Source of the DNA: Hibiscus mutabilis | Lineage: Eukaryota; Streptophyta; Magnoliopsida; Malvales; Malvaceae | Length of the DNA: 64,000 nt | Reading direction: 5' to 3' | NCBI GenBank assembly: GCA_019671005.1 | Contig: CM033714.1 | Span: 81,025,909 to 81,089,908, forward strand | The notes under the pieces: generated by a model | Database searches by the model: none | Seen by the model: only the letters and a program-made list of their open reading frames with translations | Told to the model about the DNA's origin: nothing | Part shown: positions 1-12,085 of the stretch, one piece after another | How the letters are laid out: each line of letters opens with the position of its first letter | How positions within the stretch are numbered: position 1 is the first letter of the stretch | Position numbers and translations under genes: made by a program

Positions 1-690
1 TTTAGAAATTGATAAATAAATCTAATTAATTAATTAGAGCTTTAATTTGGTTTAGAACTTAAACAATTAGTTTAATTAATTGAACTAGTAATATTATTTA
101 ATTTTAGGGTTTAAATATGGATGGTTGCTCAAGTAATTGGGTGTTATCTCATGTAAACCTTTAAATTGATTAATATTCATAGATTTGACAAATACACAAT
201 TTAAATAAAGCCTTTATAGATTATCACTTAAAATGAGAAATATAATAATAAATCATGCATTAAAATCTTTTATGTTGGACATATATTTTTTGAATATGAA
301 TAGAGGCACCCTGAGCGTATAGAGGTGTTTCCAATCTCATATTCGGATAAAAATATATTTCCTTATAATAGGAATATTTCCATTTGAAACACAAACCCAC
401 TTAAAAATTAAGGATCAAATTAAATTCGAATTATTATTCTCGAAATGTCAAAATGTCACGTAAAATTAAAGGTACTGATAACGGGCGTTTGTGGGTGCTA
501 ATCCTTCTTCACACGTAATCGACCCCCAAAACCAATTTTAAAAAAGAATGAATATCTGATTATTTTTATGGGTTCCGGTCTACCAAAGTGACCGGTAGCG
601 ACTCCAATCATTTTCAAAATCAAATTTAAACGAAAACCCTTGATTTCAATAATTAATTGTCAAGCCATTTTCATCGGTTTAAAAATAGTT
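1..690 (+). mobile_element. 3' part of a Tat/Ogre-type LTR (5' side of the host element), cut by the window start
   Basis: This stretch aligns by eye with 47495-48155, the end of the LTR at 45798-48155, with scattered substitutions and one indel of about 50 bases near 220-290. The pair is much more diverged than the Athila LTR pair, so this is the older element. A TAGCGACTCC motif near 593 resembles the TGGCGACTCC primer site of Ogre elements, but similarity to the other LTR runs about 100 bases beyond it, so I treat it as LTR sequence. The LTR start lies outside the window. Confidence 0.7.
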
Positions 691-1949
691 TTTCTTATTT
701 GATTCCAAAATTATATTGTCTAAGGTCAAAGTTTTGATTCCAAAACTGTATTGTCTAAGGGCTATGAGACTATTAAAGAACAAGATAATTTTAACAAATC
801 AAAGAACCGCATATGTTTGCAAAATGTTTCTCCAAAATTATGAAAGCCAAAAATTCAATTGAGGCTAGAGATCAAATAAATTAAAACCAAATAAATTAAT
901 TACCCAATTCCACAAACTAAACCTATCAGCTAACCTTATATCCTCCCTAAACTCTAGCCATCACTATCGTCACCTACTCAATCACTTGACAGGCACATCA
1001 CTTGAAATCCGGCCTCCAATAGTGACCGGGATGGGTATGAAAATACCCCAAATCAAAATTCGAGCATCATCATTTTTTTTAAAATTAAGATCTGCATCAA
1101 GGTTCAAATGGGAGAGATGGAGATAAAAAAAACAAAAAAGAGAAAGGAGGAAGAACATACCCTTCGACCATGGTGGTTCCTAACGTCCGAAGCCTCAAAC
1201 AGACGATCCCAACAGTGAACACGTAGCCCACAACGAAGAAAGTGACATATCTCGATTTCGCGATAATCTGACGGTTGAATCCTCAGATCGGTGGTAAAGA
1301 AGCCCTATGAATCCAAGGGAATTTTTGAGATATTTGAGGCCATTTTATTGAAATTTGAGCCAAGAGAAAAAAAAGGGACGGCGAGAAGAGTCCATTGGTG
1401 GCGACGACGAATGAAACTGACCACCGAAATGACAATGACAACAACGTGGGGAATGCACGACAACCGCTAGGGTTGGAAGAGAAGATGTATCCTTTTGTTT
1501 GAATAGGCCCATCCAAAAAGCAGAAAAGTGAAGAAGTGACGTCTAAACCCTCGGATGGACCTAAACTAGACTCAGTCTGAGCTCCTACAAAAGGGTCCAA
1601 AGTAGAGTGGCATGGAATCTAATGAAAAGACAGATCTGAGAATTGCATATATTGAGTGAGATGCCGCTTCAAAGATGCTACTTACCTAGGATGGTGTGCT
1701 TTTCGCTGCTTTAGCTTTCTTTCTCTCAAAGACCATGCCATTCCTCGACACCGACCTTCAAAGTAAAATGAGGAGCTGGCTTCTCTCAAGGTAGCTCTAG
1801 CTGACTTGCTCGTTCTGCTTTTCTTCATCTTTTGGGCGGTTCTTCCTCCAGCAGCCTATTCTTTCACAGCTTCTATGCCAAGGGCTTCTTTATTATATAA
1901 TTATCTTATGCGTACAAGAGGGGTAGGGGCCACATAAAATTTATTAAAA
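691..1949. other. Unassigned internal stretch of the host element
   Basis: No coding or RNA gene is supported. A minus-strand open frame of 105 codons (1283-1600) recurs disrupted in the duplicate and has no recognisable domain. Purine-rich runs lie at 1075-1150. By position this is probably leader sequence downstream of the 5'-side LTR, but I cannot identify a primer-binding site. Confidence 0.4.
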
Positions 1950-2754
1950 GGCTTAAGTGGCAAATAAGTGCTCAAACTATACCCTTTTACTAGATACGTG
2001 CCCAAAGTATTTCTTGGGCCAAACAGGTGCCTAACGTTTTCAACGTTACTCAAATAGGTGCCTACCATCAACGTCCGTTAATTTTCACTGTTAAGTGACA
2101 CATGTTAGCTTTTTAAATTTCGGAAATCATATATAAAAATAAATAAAACAAAATATTTTCTTTATTTCACAAAAATAGCCCCCAAAACTTGAAATCCTTA
2201 ACATCCAAAACCCAAATCACGATTTGACCTGATTTTGTCGCCGATTGCCATGTCGTCGCCCACCACATCCTTCACTGGACCATCACGATCATTTACCCAA
2301 CCACTTCGTCACCGAAAATCGATTGACGCTGTATGAAATGCCGAAATTGTTGAATTGTTCATTCAAATAATTCACGACGAACGACGACATAACGAATGAT
2401 GAAAGGTGTGTGGGTCATTTGGTGAGGGGAGGGTGTTTCAGTCCGTCGCAGGAAACGTGACTAACGCCGGTGGTAGTGGCTGGATTTGGGGGGTTTAGGT
2501 ATTTGGGGACTATTTTGGGATTATTTGAAAATTTTAGGATATTTTAAAAATTCTAATTTATTTTTTAAAAAATAATATTTAATACTGCTACATGTCATAT
2601 TTTTATTGGCTAACGAGATTTTTTTAAACGGGCAGTCACGGTAGACACCTATTTGAGTAACATTAAAAACATTAAGCCTCTGTTTGGCCCAAAAAAATAC
2701 TTTAAGCACCTCTCTAAAAAGGTCTAATTTGAACACTTATTTGCAACTTAAGCC
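1950..2754. mobile_element. Long-TIR non-autonomous element (Mutator-like), copy A
   Basis: The ends form an imperfect inverted repeat of about 150 bases. The left end begins GGCTTAAGTGGCAAATAAG and the right end, reverse-complemented, begins GGCTTAAGTTGCAAATAAG; both continue through matching ACTCAAATAGGTG blocks. The interior is 0.5 kb, richer in GC (2180-2500), with no long open frame. Long TIRs without a transposase suggest a MULE or foldback element, but I could not find a convincing 9-bp TSD. A related, more diverged copy lies at 57931-58733. Confidence 0.65.
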
Positions 2755-3849
2755 AATAGAAAATAATGAAGCAGAAATGAAAGTGAGGGTTCCTTACCTG
2801 CCAAATTGCTTGACCTGGCTTAGTGCCTGACCCATTCGACCCGTCTAGTAAAGTAGAGAGAGAAGTCATCGACCAAGATCTGAAGGTGGCCCTCCCTTGG
2901 CCCGTAGTCTCATATGTTAAGTCCAAGACCATTGGGCGTTGGGTACACCCCTTCTCCAAATTATTTTGTGTAGTCTATGCCTTCACAATTAATGGAACTA
3001 CATTGTCGTGGCCCATACGCTATTATGTTGTTATTATTTCTATTTCTTACGTTTTATTACCTTAACTTTGCTTTTCTTCCTTTGGTTGGTGGTCGGCAAT
3101 TAAGTATTGGTTTTTGACCACCAAGTATTGGTTGTCGACCACCAAGTCTATTATTTTTCTTATTTTTTCTTATTTTTTGTATTTTAATAAGAATCTATGC
3201 CTTTGTAGCACGTGTTTCCTCTATCATTGTGACATTTTTTTATTTTCATTTCATCTGTCTTTGTGGCATGATTTAAACATACCTTAGCGGTCGGTTGGTG
3301 CTCGTATAAAGATCTTCACGACGCTAATCTCTGATTATGGTTTTGTCGGTGGTCTTAGAAGATGGATCCCCTCTCGGTTAATGGTTGGTTGCTGATGTAA
3401 TCAGACCTGGGTAGCTAAGCAATCTGCCCGATGTAATCAGACAAGGAGATTCAAGAAGGTTTTTGAATTTTGGTATGTTAATCTCGATGAAAGTGTCTGA
3501 TTTTCTTTGCACCATTGTAAGAGACTTTTAGTGGACTTGTCTCTTTTTTTCTCCTTTTGCTGCATTGTATTGTATTATCTTTCATGGTGATTAATAAAAT
3601 TTAGATGTCATTGTTAAAAAAATATATTTATATGTTTTTCATATTACAACCTTATTATATATTTATTTTATTAGGTTTTCATCTTTATTATACGTTTTTC
3701 ACAGTCATATTTTGTTTCATTTAGACCTAGTTCTCAAAATCTCAGTATCTTATTGGGAGTGTCGTCTCAGGTCTCCAGACGTCATCTTCTTTGGGTATCA
3801 TAGGTTGCAAGGCTGTTTTTATGTCTGAATCATGTTGCCATATATTCAT
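2755..3849. other. Unassigned repeat-derived stretch
   Basis: No gene is supported. Short open frames on both strands (2823-3065, 2714-2959) recur in the duplicate but have no recognisable domain. A short inner repeat around GACCACCAAGTATTGGTT occurs at 3115-3150. It may be part of a diverged LTR whose tail lies just downstream. Confidence 0.35.
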
Positions 3850-4090
3850 GCATATTTAGGGATTAGATATTAAATTAGGTCGAATCTTAATATTTTTTTG
3901 CAAATACGATGCAAACCTAGGTACCAATTTTCGGGCGTGGTGGGGGTACGAACCCTTCCCCACTCGTAACCGACTCCTGAATCCAATTGATCTATGGTTT
4001 GCTTTTTTTGTGTCTGGTCTACCTTATCCAAGTGAACGATAGTGACTCTCAAGTTTTATTTTAAAACACGCATTTTTCAAGAATTCCCCC
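3850..4090 (+). mobile_element. Diverged Tat-type LTR tail, copy A
   Basis: The arrangement of short blocks (GAACCCTTCCCCACTCGTAAC, a CGACTCC block, a GGTCTACC block, then ATAGTGACTCTC) parallels the tail of the LTR at 47930-48060 but is clearly more diverged. It sits directly upstream of the gag remnant, so it may be the true 5' LTR end of the gag-bearing element. The same segment recurs at about 11825-12060. Confidence 0.5.
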
Positions 4091-4140
4091 GAATTTAAAA
4101 TTTTCAAGAAAAGTGGGAAACTTCGTAATTTTTAGTCGCT

Positions 4141-5224
4141 ACGCTATCCCAATGCCATACTCAAATTTGTTGCCCCCACCTCGTGAAAAATCACCTTTTG
4201 ATGTTGGTTCTACCAAAATTTTATAAGTCTTTTTATGGCATCAGAAATGCTTGTGGTTACTACTCTAGAGATTCCAGTCACTCTGTAGAAGATTGTATGG
4301 TTTTGAAACACATAGTCAGTGGTATCATTAGGAATGAACATTTATGTTTTGAGAACGGAGAACCCTGATTCTGTAAAAGATAATCATTTGCTAGAAGAAT
4401 TGAAATAAAAGAGAAAAGGGTAGAATCTACAACAATCTTTTATGGGTAATTCACTGCTATTCGGGGTCTACCAGAATTAGAGTAATGTTTTGACATATAC
4501 CTCTTCAACGTTTCCTTTACTGAAGAATACTCCAAAGTCAAATGCTCAAGAGGCTCATGTCACTGAAAAATCAAAGACTAAATTGTATCTCATTCATGTT
4601 TCCTATAATGAGTTGTACTTCAAATTGCTCGAAGCTTCACCGCATTATTTGAAACCCTCAAAGCCCCATCTTCCAAGTTGTTACAACATTAGGAATCATT
4701 GTGAGTATCATAATGGAGTTCATGATCATGCCATTGAAGATTATTACACTTTCAAGCGGCAAGTTCAAAACTTTATAAACTAGGGGACTTTGGAAGTTGA
4801 CACTGAAGATCAATCCATTAAGATTTGTAACCCAAGAGGTAGTCACCTAATTGGAGTCAATGCAATTGGATTGCATGGAAGTCAAGTGCCGAAAGGTGTC
4901 AAGAAAATAAAAAGAATGAAGAGCAAGGTGAAATTAATTATGAATCAGCAGCGGACAACGAAGAAACCTCGAATAGACATGCCCATTAAAAACTTCAACA
5001 CATCCAACCAACATCTTGTAAAGTATAGTTCATTTAAATGTCGGCTAGAAGAAGCTGTTAATTTCCACATGCAAATGATTGAACATTCTATGGGAAAGAA
5101 CAAGCAATTGATTAAAGAAACAAGGAAACTCATAGGCATGATGGTCTTAATTCAAGATTCGATGAGAACATCAGAACATAAGCAAGAAGGGGCGTGTCTT
5201 TGTATTAGTAAAGGAAATAAATGA
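4141..5224 (+). pseudogene. Tat/Ogre-type gag remnant, copy A
   Basis: Three open stretches (4183-4368, 4490-4783, 4790-5224) carry the repeated Tat/Ogre gag signature: Cys-x-Tyr/Phe-His-like blocks followed by an acidic 'EDC/EDY' motif and a 'K(H/R)xVxxxI' tail. Examples are HAIEDYYTFKRQVQ near 4729 and SVEDCMVLKH near 4285. The second and third stretches are in one frame, interrupted only by a TAG at 4781-4783 where relatives usually have a glutamine. The first is in another frame, so at least one frameshift is present. The C-terminal part is lysine-rich. No protease or polymerase domain follows; the region ends at an inserted LTR. Non-functional. Confidence 0.65.
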
Positions 5225-5397
5225 AGAATTGTTGATAGAATTGGAGTGATTGAAATTCACTAAAGTTTTCCTTGAATAAAGATTGGCAGTTGTACCATAG
5301 GAGATCTTCCTGTAATTTTAGGAACGTTACAGAATAATACCCTGAACTATCTCAATCGCTTTTGCCCGCAAGCATTGGGGGTCTTTTGTAAGGGAAG

Positions 5398-6868
5398 TGT
5401 AACACCCCGAAAAATGGGTTAGAAGATTCGGGTGAATTATTAGAATCAGGTTAGAATTTTTGGTTAGGCTTTAGCTAATTAGTTAATTCCGAAAATTAAT
5501 TTGGGTAGTTAAATTGATTTTCGATAAATTTATCGTGACAAGTATTTGTAAAAAATATATTTAGTGAATTTAATAAAGGATAAAGTTTAGTTTGGGTAAT
5601 TTTAAATGGGTTGTTTTAATATTAATTAAATGATGATTATTTTGCAAAAAGTTATAAAATATTAATAATGACAATTTTGTAAAAAGGGACTAAAATAGTA
5701 TTTTAATGGAATTATTAGATTAAGTAAAAGAAATATCTTTTCCCACTTGTTTTTAACAAAAAGAGGTTGACGGTGATAATTCTAAAAGATGAAAAAAACA
5801 TTTCTAATGTTTCTCTCAATTTTCTCTCATTTTCTTCCAAACAAAACTTAGGGATTTATTGATTCATTTATTATTTCTACTTCAAATTCTTCTCCATTTG
5901 TTTCTAAACAATTATGGATTAAGGATTTTGATTTCTACGTCATCTCCACTATTTTTATTGTTGGAAATCAAGATGGGAGTTTATCTTCAAGTTGATTTTT
6001 CATCAAGCAATGTGAGAAAATGTTCTTTAATGATTTTTCTACATGATTTTGATTCTTAATCTGTGATTTCTCGTGCTTTGGGATAATTAAAACAAATTTC
6101 TAATGGAATTGTTGAATTTTAATGGATTTTCTCATAAATCTTGATTAGGTAATAGTAATATAACGATTCTATGGAATTCTAATATTTTGTGCATGGGTAA
6201 TAATAATCTAAAATTGATTTTGTAATTTAATTCCCGAAATTAATCTAATTGGTTGAATTTAGATTTGAGTTCTTAGAATGTGGTATTTGGTGGAGTGTTG
6301 ATTGAATTTTTGGATCTCACATTTGAGTGAACCGATTGTGTTAGATGATTTGCACATAAAGAAATAAATAGGGGAAAGAACCGAATTTCGTACAGGGGAT
6401 ATGGTGCGGCAACGATCCTTTTAAGGATCTTTATTTACGATGTGGGCTGCTGCCTTTCCCACACATTTGTATATGTGTAGTTTGGTTTAAAAAAAAAAAA
6501 ATTGTAAGGGGAAATGGGAGCTGTGGTGTGTGTGTCGAAAATTAAAAAGGGAGGGAGTTATTTGTTCCAAAGCAAGGCGTGAACAGGGGAAATAGAAGGA
6601 TTTGAAGCGAAATGAAAAAGAACAGGGTCTTTTCGTGTATGGTTATTCGAATAATAAGGGTTGAAAGTTGTGGGTATTTAATTAAGTTGTAATTTTAGTG
6701 TGGTCCAATTTATATTGATCTTTGTATTTTCTTGTTGAAGATGGCAAGTGTTCGGACGTTTTTTGATTAGGCGTCGGCGTTGAGATGCTGGCACCAAAGA
6801 GATAGCAAGTTGGTGAGTGTAAATATAAGTTGGTTCTTCAAATAAAGTTTGAACTAAGGTTTGAGAGT
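5398..6868 (+). mobile_element. Truncated long LTR (TGTAACACCCC family), copy A
   Basis: It begins with TGTAACACCCCG and matches the first 1.47 kb of the LTR at 13370-18677 and, in reverse complement, the LTR ending at 43273. It is cut off at the duplication breakpoint, after which plastid DNA begins. The preceding GGAAG is the target site seen intact around the duplicate copy. Confidence 0.85.
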
Positions 6869-7043
6869 CATTTTCAATATTTTTCTATTGGAGCTTCCCT
6901 CATTCCTTTTATCGAGCATAATGACGCGAATCGGGCTTTAATGAGTTCTAATATGCAACGCCAAGCAGTTCCGCTTTCTTGTTCTGAGAAGTGCATTGTT
7001 GGAACTGGGTTGGAACGCCAAGTGGCTCTAGATCCAGGAGTTC
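6869..7043 (+). pseudogene. rpoB: Plastid rpoB fragment
   Basis: One frame gives about 55 residues characteristic of the plastid RNA polymerase beta subunit, including FSIGASLIPFIEHNDANRA followed by SSNMQRQAVPL and a GTGLERQVALD block. This is a conserved internal region of RpoB near the rifampicin-binding part of the protein. The match starts at the duplication breakpoint and stops abruptly after VALDPGV. There is no start codon, promoter or remaining gene, so it is an inert fragment transferred from the plastid. A Cys replaces the usual Arg in the PLSCSEKC block, a sign of decay. Confidence 0.85.
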
Positions 7044-8002
7044 TATATGACTTATTTCCAATCCTTTACCGCTTTTATTTGGACATGGGGTCGAGGGTGA
7101 TTTTTTTATTTCACGTTCACAAATAAGCATGCTAGATTATGCATTTCATCTATCTATATATACAGATAAATAGATTATATACAGATAAAAATATTGACCC
7201 ATAGGTTTACACACGATCGATATCTTTCTATACATAGTGATGGTATCAACTCATATGGTCATGTTCGATTCGGTGGAATCAAAATAAAATAGAAATTAGC
7301 TTTCGGAGAGATGGCATATTATTGTTATATTGATATTGTTTCCAGATATCTCAATTGATCAAATTCGAAGCAATTGCCCTCTTTTGATAACTGCCCGAAA
7401 GAACCGCTTCAAATAATAAAGATTGTTCTATTCAAATTTTGAGGCGAATGAGCGCCCTGGCTATATTCTGTATCTAACGTATCAACTCAAAATATTGAAA
7501 CTAAAAAGCGAAAATCCTTATTTCGAAATACTTTGATATATGAGACAAATCCATTATTTCGATTTCTTGCTTGTTTTGTTACCGAATTCGAATATTTACA
7601 TGAAAAATACATCAAAATAAAAAGTCTAAAAAACCATTTTATCTACCTACGCAAACTTTAATTTTTTTCTTCTATTAATTGGTAATTGGTCAAGATCGAA
7701 GAGAGAGTATGCCCAATTTAAATTTTCAATCAAATTCGAATGAGACTCGTAGTTAATCTGTTAAAGGATACATAATTTTGAAAAAATTAGTAACTCGGCG
7801 ATATCATTTGATTACTCCTAACTTCAAAATTTGAATATTTTTGAAATAGTTGAGAAAGATTAAAAAATTAACAATAGAAAATTCCAGTTAACTTTGTAAT
7901 ATCTTGATTTTTTATTGCTCCCTTTCAATCATTCAATCAAAAGAAATAAGAGCCGGTGAATCAGAAACGATTAATTAAGAAAGACTAAGAAAAAAGTTTT
8001 TA

Positions 8003-8096
8003 TGGAGCATGTATATCAATATTCATGGATCATACCTTTTGTGCCACTTCCGATTCCTATTTTAATAGGAATCAGACTCCTACTTTTTCCGACGGA
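8003..8096 (+). pseudogene. ndhF: Plastid ndhF 5' fragment, first copy
   Basis: The ATG opens about 31 codons matching the N terminus of plastid NADH dehydrogenase subunit 5 (NdhF): MEHVYQYSWIIPFVPLPIPI and then a GIRLLLFPT block. The preceding bases look like the plastid region upstream of ndhF. The frame breaks off at GACGGAAAG, where the same segment starts again. Only the first membrane segment would be encoded, so this is a fragment without function. Confidence 0.8.
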
Positions 8097-8104
8097 AAGT
8101 TTTT

Positions 8105-8166
8105 ATGGAGCATGTATATCAATATTCATGGATCATACCTTTTGTGCTACTTCCGATTCCTATTCT
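8105..8166 (+). pseudogene. ndhF: Plastid ndhF 5' fragment, second copy
   Basis: The sequence from AAAGTTTTTATGG onward repeats the first copy almost exactly for about 20 codons, with one substitution (GTGCTAC for GTGCCAC), then diverges at ATTCTTAAC. It is a local direct duplication of about 100 bases inside the plastid insert. Confidence 0.8.
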
Positions 8167-8190
8167 TAACTTTTAGCCCACTCTTTATCT

Positions 8191-8690
8191 ATAAAGCCTT
8201 TATAGATTATCACTTAAAATGAGAAATACAATAATAAATCATGCATTAAAATCTTTTATGTTGGACATATGTTTTTTGAATATGAATAGAGGCACCCTGA
8301 GCGTATAGAGGTGTTTCCAATCTCATATTCGGATAAAAATATATTTCCTTATAATAGAAATATTTCCATTTGAAACACAAACCCACTTAATAATTAAGGA
8401 TCAAATTAAATTCGAATTATTATTCTCGAAATGCCAAAATGTCACGTAAAATTAAAGGTACTGATAACAGGCGTTTGTGGGTGCTAATCCTTCTCCATGC
8501 GTAACCGACCCCCAAAACCAATTTTAAAAAAGAATGAATATCTGATTATTTTTTTGGGTTCCGGTCTATCAAAGTGACCGGTAGCGACTCCAATCATTTT
8601 CAAAATCAAATTTAAACGAAAACCCTTGATTTCAATAATTAATTGTCAAGCCATTCTCATCGGTTTAAAAATAGTTTTTCTTATTTGATT
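8191..8690 (+). mobile_element. Tat/Ogre-type LTR tail, copy B
   Basis: It duplicates 205-690 with few changes. Its start is the duplication breakpoint immediately after the plastid filler. Confidence 0.75.
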
Positions 8691-9933
8691 CCAAAATTAT
8701 ATTGTCTAAGGTCAAAATTTTGATTCCAAAAATGTATTGTCTAAGGGCTATGAGACTATTAAAGAACAAGATAATTTTAACAAATCAAAGAACTGCATAC
8801 GTTTGCAAAATGTTTCTCTAAAATTATGAAAGCCATAAATTCAATTGAGGCCAGAGATCAAATAAATTAAAACCAAATTAATTAATTACCCAATCCCACA
8901 AACTAAACCTATCAGCTAGCCTTATATCCTCCCTAAACTCTAGCCATCACTATCGTCACCTAATCAATCACTTGACAGGCACATCACTTGAAATCCGGCC
9001 TCCAACAGTGACCGGGATGGGTATGAAAATACCCCAAATCAAAATTCGAGCATCATCTTTTTTTTTTAAAATTAAGATCTACATCAAGGTTCAAATGGGA
9101 GAGGGAGATAAAAAAACAAAAAAGAGAAAGGAGGAAGAACATACCCTTCGACCATGGTGGTTCCTAACGTCCGGAGCCTCAAACAGACCATCCCAACAGT
9201 GAACACGTAGCCCACGACGAAGAAAGTGACATATCTCGATTTCGCGATAATCTGACGGTTGAATCCTCAGATCGGTGGTAAAGAAACCCTATGAATCCAA
9301 GGGAATTTTTGAGATATTTGAGGCCATTTTATTGAAATTTGAGCCAAGAGAAAAAAAGGGACGGCAAGAAGAGTCCATTGGTGGCGACGACGAATGAAAC
9401 TGACCACCGAAATGACAATGACAACAACGTGGGGAATGCACGACGACCGCTAGGGTTGGAAGAGAAGATGTATCCTTTTGTTTGAATAGGCCCATCCAAA
9501 AAGCAGAAAAGTGAAGAAGTGACGTCCAAACCCTCGGATGGACCTAAACTAGACTCAGTCTGAGCTCCTACAAGAGGGTCCAAAGTAGAGTGGCATGGAA
9601 TCTGCCGGAAAAGACAGATCTGAGAATTGCATATATTGAGTGAGATGTCGCTTCAAAGATGTTGCTTACCTAGGATGGTGTGCTTTTAGCTGCTTTAGCT
9701 TTCTTTCTCTCAGAGACCATGCTATTCCTCGACACCGACCTTCAAAGTAAAATGAGGAGCTGGCTTCTCTCAAGGTAGCTCCGGCTGACTTGCCCGTTCT
9801 GCTTTTCTTCATCTTTTGGGCGGTTCTTCCTCCAACAGCCTATTCTTTCACAGCTTCTATGCCAAGAGCTTCTTTATTATATAATTATCTTATGCGTACA
9901 AGAGGGGTAGGGGCCACATAAAATTTATTAAAA
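8691..9933. other. Unassigned internal stretch, duplicate of 691-1949
   Basis: No gene is supported. It contains the same purine-rich runs and the same domain-free minus-strand open frames as copy A, with the longest one split differently by indels, as expected of non-coding DNA. Confidence 0.4.
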
Positions 9934-10738
9934 GGCTTAGTGGCAAATAAGTGCTCAAACTATACCCTTTTTCTAGATACGTGCCCAAAGTATTTATTGG
10001 GCCAAACAGGTGCCTAACGTTTTCAACGTTACTCAAATAGGTGCCTACCATCAACGTCCGTTAATTTTCACTGTTAAGTGACACTTGTCAGCTTTTTAAA
10101 TTTCTGAAATCATATATAAAAATAAATAAAACAAAATATTTTCTTTATTTCACAAAATAACCCCAAAACTTGAAATCCTTAACATCCAAAACCCAAATCA
10201 CGATTTGACCTGATTTCATCACCGATTGCCATGTCGTCGCCCACCACATCCTTCACCGGACCATCACGATCATTTACCCAACCACTTCGTCACCGAAAAT
10301 CGATTGACGCTGTACGAAATGCCGAAATTGTTGAATTGTTCATTCAAATAATTCATGACGAACGATGACATAACGAATGATGAAAGGTGTGTGGGTCATT
10401 TGGTGAGAGGAGGGTGTTTCAGTCCGTCGCCGGAAACGTGACTAACGCCGGTGGTAGTGGTTGAATTTGGGGGGTTTAGGGATTTGGGGATTATTTTTGG
10501 ATTATTTGAAAATTTTAGGATATTTTAAAAATTCTAATTTATTTTTTTTAAAAATAATATTTAATACTGCTACATGTCATATTTTTATTGGCTAACGAGA
10601 TTTTTTTAAACGGGCAGTCACGGTAGACACCTATTTGAGTAACATTAAAAACATTAAGCCTCTGTTTGGCCCAAAAAAATACTTTAAGCACATCTCTAAA
10701 AAAGGTCTAATTTGAACACTTATTTGCAACTTAAGCCA
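9934..10738. mobile_element. Long-TIR non-autonomous element (Mutator-like), copy B
   Basis: It duplicates 1950-2754. The left terminus has lost two bases of the GGCTTAAG motif (GGCTTAGTGG), while the right terminus keeps CTTAAGCC. Confidence 0.65.
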
Positions 10739-11824
10739 ATAGAAAATAATGAAGCAGAAATGAAAGTGAGGGTTCCTTACCTGCCAAATTGCTTGACCCG
10801 GCTTAGTGCCTGACCCGTTCGACCCGTCTAGTAAAGAAGATAGAGAAGTCATCGACCAAGATCTGAAGGTGGCCCTCCCTTGGCCCGTAGTCTCATATGT
10901 TAAGTCCAAGACCATTGGGCGTTGGGTACACCCCTTCTCCAAATTATTTTGTGTAGTCTATGCCTTCACAATTAATGGAACTACATTGTCGTGGCCCATA
11001 CGTTATTATGCTGTTATTATTTCTATTTCTTACGTTTTATTACCTTAACTTTGCTTTTCTTCCTTTGGTTGGTGGTCAGCAATTAAGTATTGGTTTTTGC
11101 CACCAAGTATTGGTTGTCGACCACCAGGTCTATTATTTTTCTTATTTTTTATATTTTAATAAGAATCTATGCCTTTGTAGCACGTGTTTCCTCTGTCATT
11201 GTGACATGTTTTTTTTATTTTCATTTCATCTGTCTTTGTGGCATGATTTAAACATACCTTAGCGGTCGGTTGGTGCTCGTATAAAGATCTTCACGACGCT
11301 AATCTCTGATTATAGTTTTGTCGGTGGTCTTAGAAGATGGATCCCCTCTCGTTAATGGTTGGTTGCCGATGTAATCAGACCTGGGTAGCTAAGCAATCTG
11401 CCCGATGTAATCAGACAAGGAGATTCAAGAAGGTTTTTGAATTTTGGTATGTTAATCTCGATGAAAGTGTCTGATTTTCTTTGCACCATTGTAAGAGACT
11501 TTTAGTGGAATTGTCTCTTTTTTTCTCCTTTTGCTGCATTGTATTGTATTATCTTTCATGGTGATTAATAAAATTTAGATGTCATTGTTAAAAAAATATA
11601 TTTTTATGTTTTTTATATTACAACCTTATTATATATTTATTTTATTAGGTTTTCATCTTTATTATACGTTTTTCACAGTCATATTTTGTTTCATTTAGAC
11701 CTAGTTCTCAAAATCTCAGTATCTTATTGGGAGTGTCGTCTCATGTCTCCAGGCGTCATCTTCTTTGGGTATCATAGGTTGCAAGGTTGTTTTATGTCTG
11801 AATCATGTTGCCATATATTCATGC
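10739..11824. other. Unassigned stretch, duplicate of 2755-3849
   Basis: No gene or structured element is recognised beyond the duplication itself. Confidence 0.35.
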
Positions 11825-12060
11825 ATATTTAGGGATTAGATATTAAATTAGGTCGAATCTTAATATTTCTTTGCAAATACGATGCAAACCTAGGTACCAA
11901 TTTCCGGGCGTGGTAGGGGTACGAACCCTTCCCCACTCGTAACCGACTCCTGAATCCAATTGATCTATGGTTTGCTTTTTCTGTGTCTGGTCTACCTTAT
12001 CCAAGTGAATGGTAGTGACTCTCAAGTTTTATTTTAAAACACGTATTTTTCAAGAATTCC
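11825..12060 (+). mobile_element. Diverged Tat-type LTR tail, copy B
   Basis: It duplicates 3850-4090, with the same order of CCCCACTCGTAACCGACTCC, GGTCTACC and TAGTGACTCTC blocks upstream of the gag remnant. Confidence 0.5.
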
Positions 12061-12085
12061 CCCAAATTTAAAATTTTCAAGAAAA

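Larger units (their letters stand above)
205..6868 (+). repeat. Copy A of a 6.66 kb direct tandem duplication
   Basis: The whole stretch recurs at 8191-14844 in the same orientation with only scattered differences (roughly 97-98% by eye). It contains the LTR tail, a long-TIR element, gag remnants and the first 1.47 kb of a second LTR family, all in the same order. It stops abruptly at 6868 inside that second LTR, whereas copy B continues into the rest of it. Both copies carry the same decayed open frames, so this is a duplication of an already decayed mosaic, not two independent insertions. Confidence 0.9.
6869..8190 (+). other. Plastid-derived filler between the two tandem copies (NUPT)
   Basis: The segment separates the two copies of the 6.66 kb duplication and has no similarity to the flanking transposons. 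Its left end encodes a piece of plastid RpoB and its right end the N terminus of plastid NdhF, genes that are far apart in normal plastid genomes. The middle (about 7050-7990) looks like plastid intergenic DNA in style, but I cannot name it. The last 25 bases before copy B are unassigned. It is best read as nuclear plastid DNA captured during double-strand-break repair. Confidence 0.8.

Noticed and set aside
586..610. TGGCGACTCC-like motif as an Ogre tRNA-Arg primer site
   Set aside because: Similarity between the two LTR copies continues about 100 bases past it, so it lies inside the LTR; kept only as a family hint.
1283..1600. 105-codon minus-strand open frame, partly repeated at 9289-9583
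   Set aside because: No domain, low-complexity Ser/Phe composition, and the duplicate is shifted by indels, so it is not under coding constraint.
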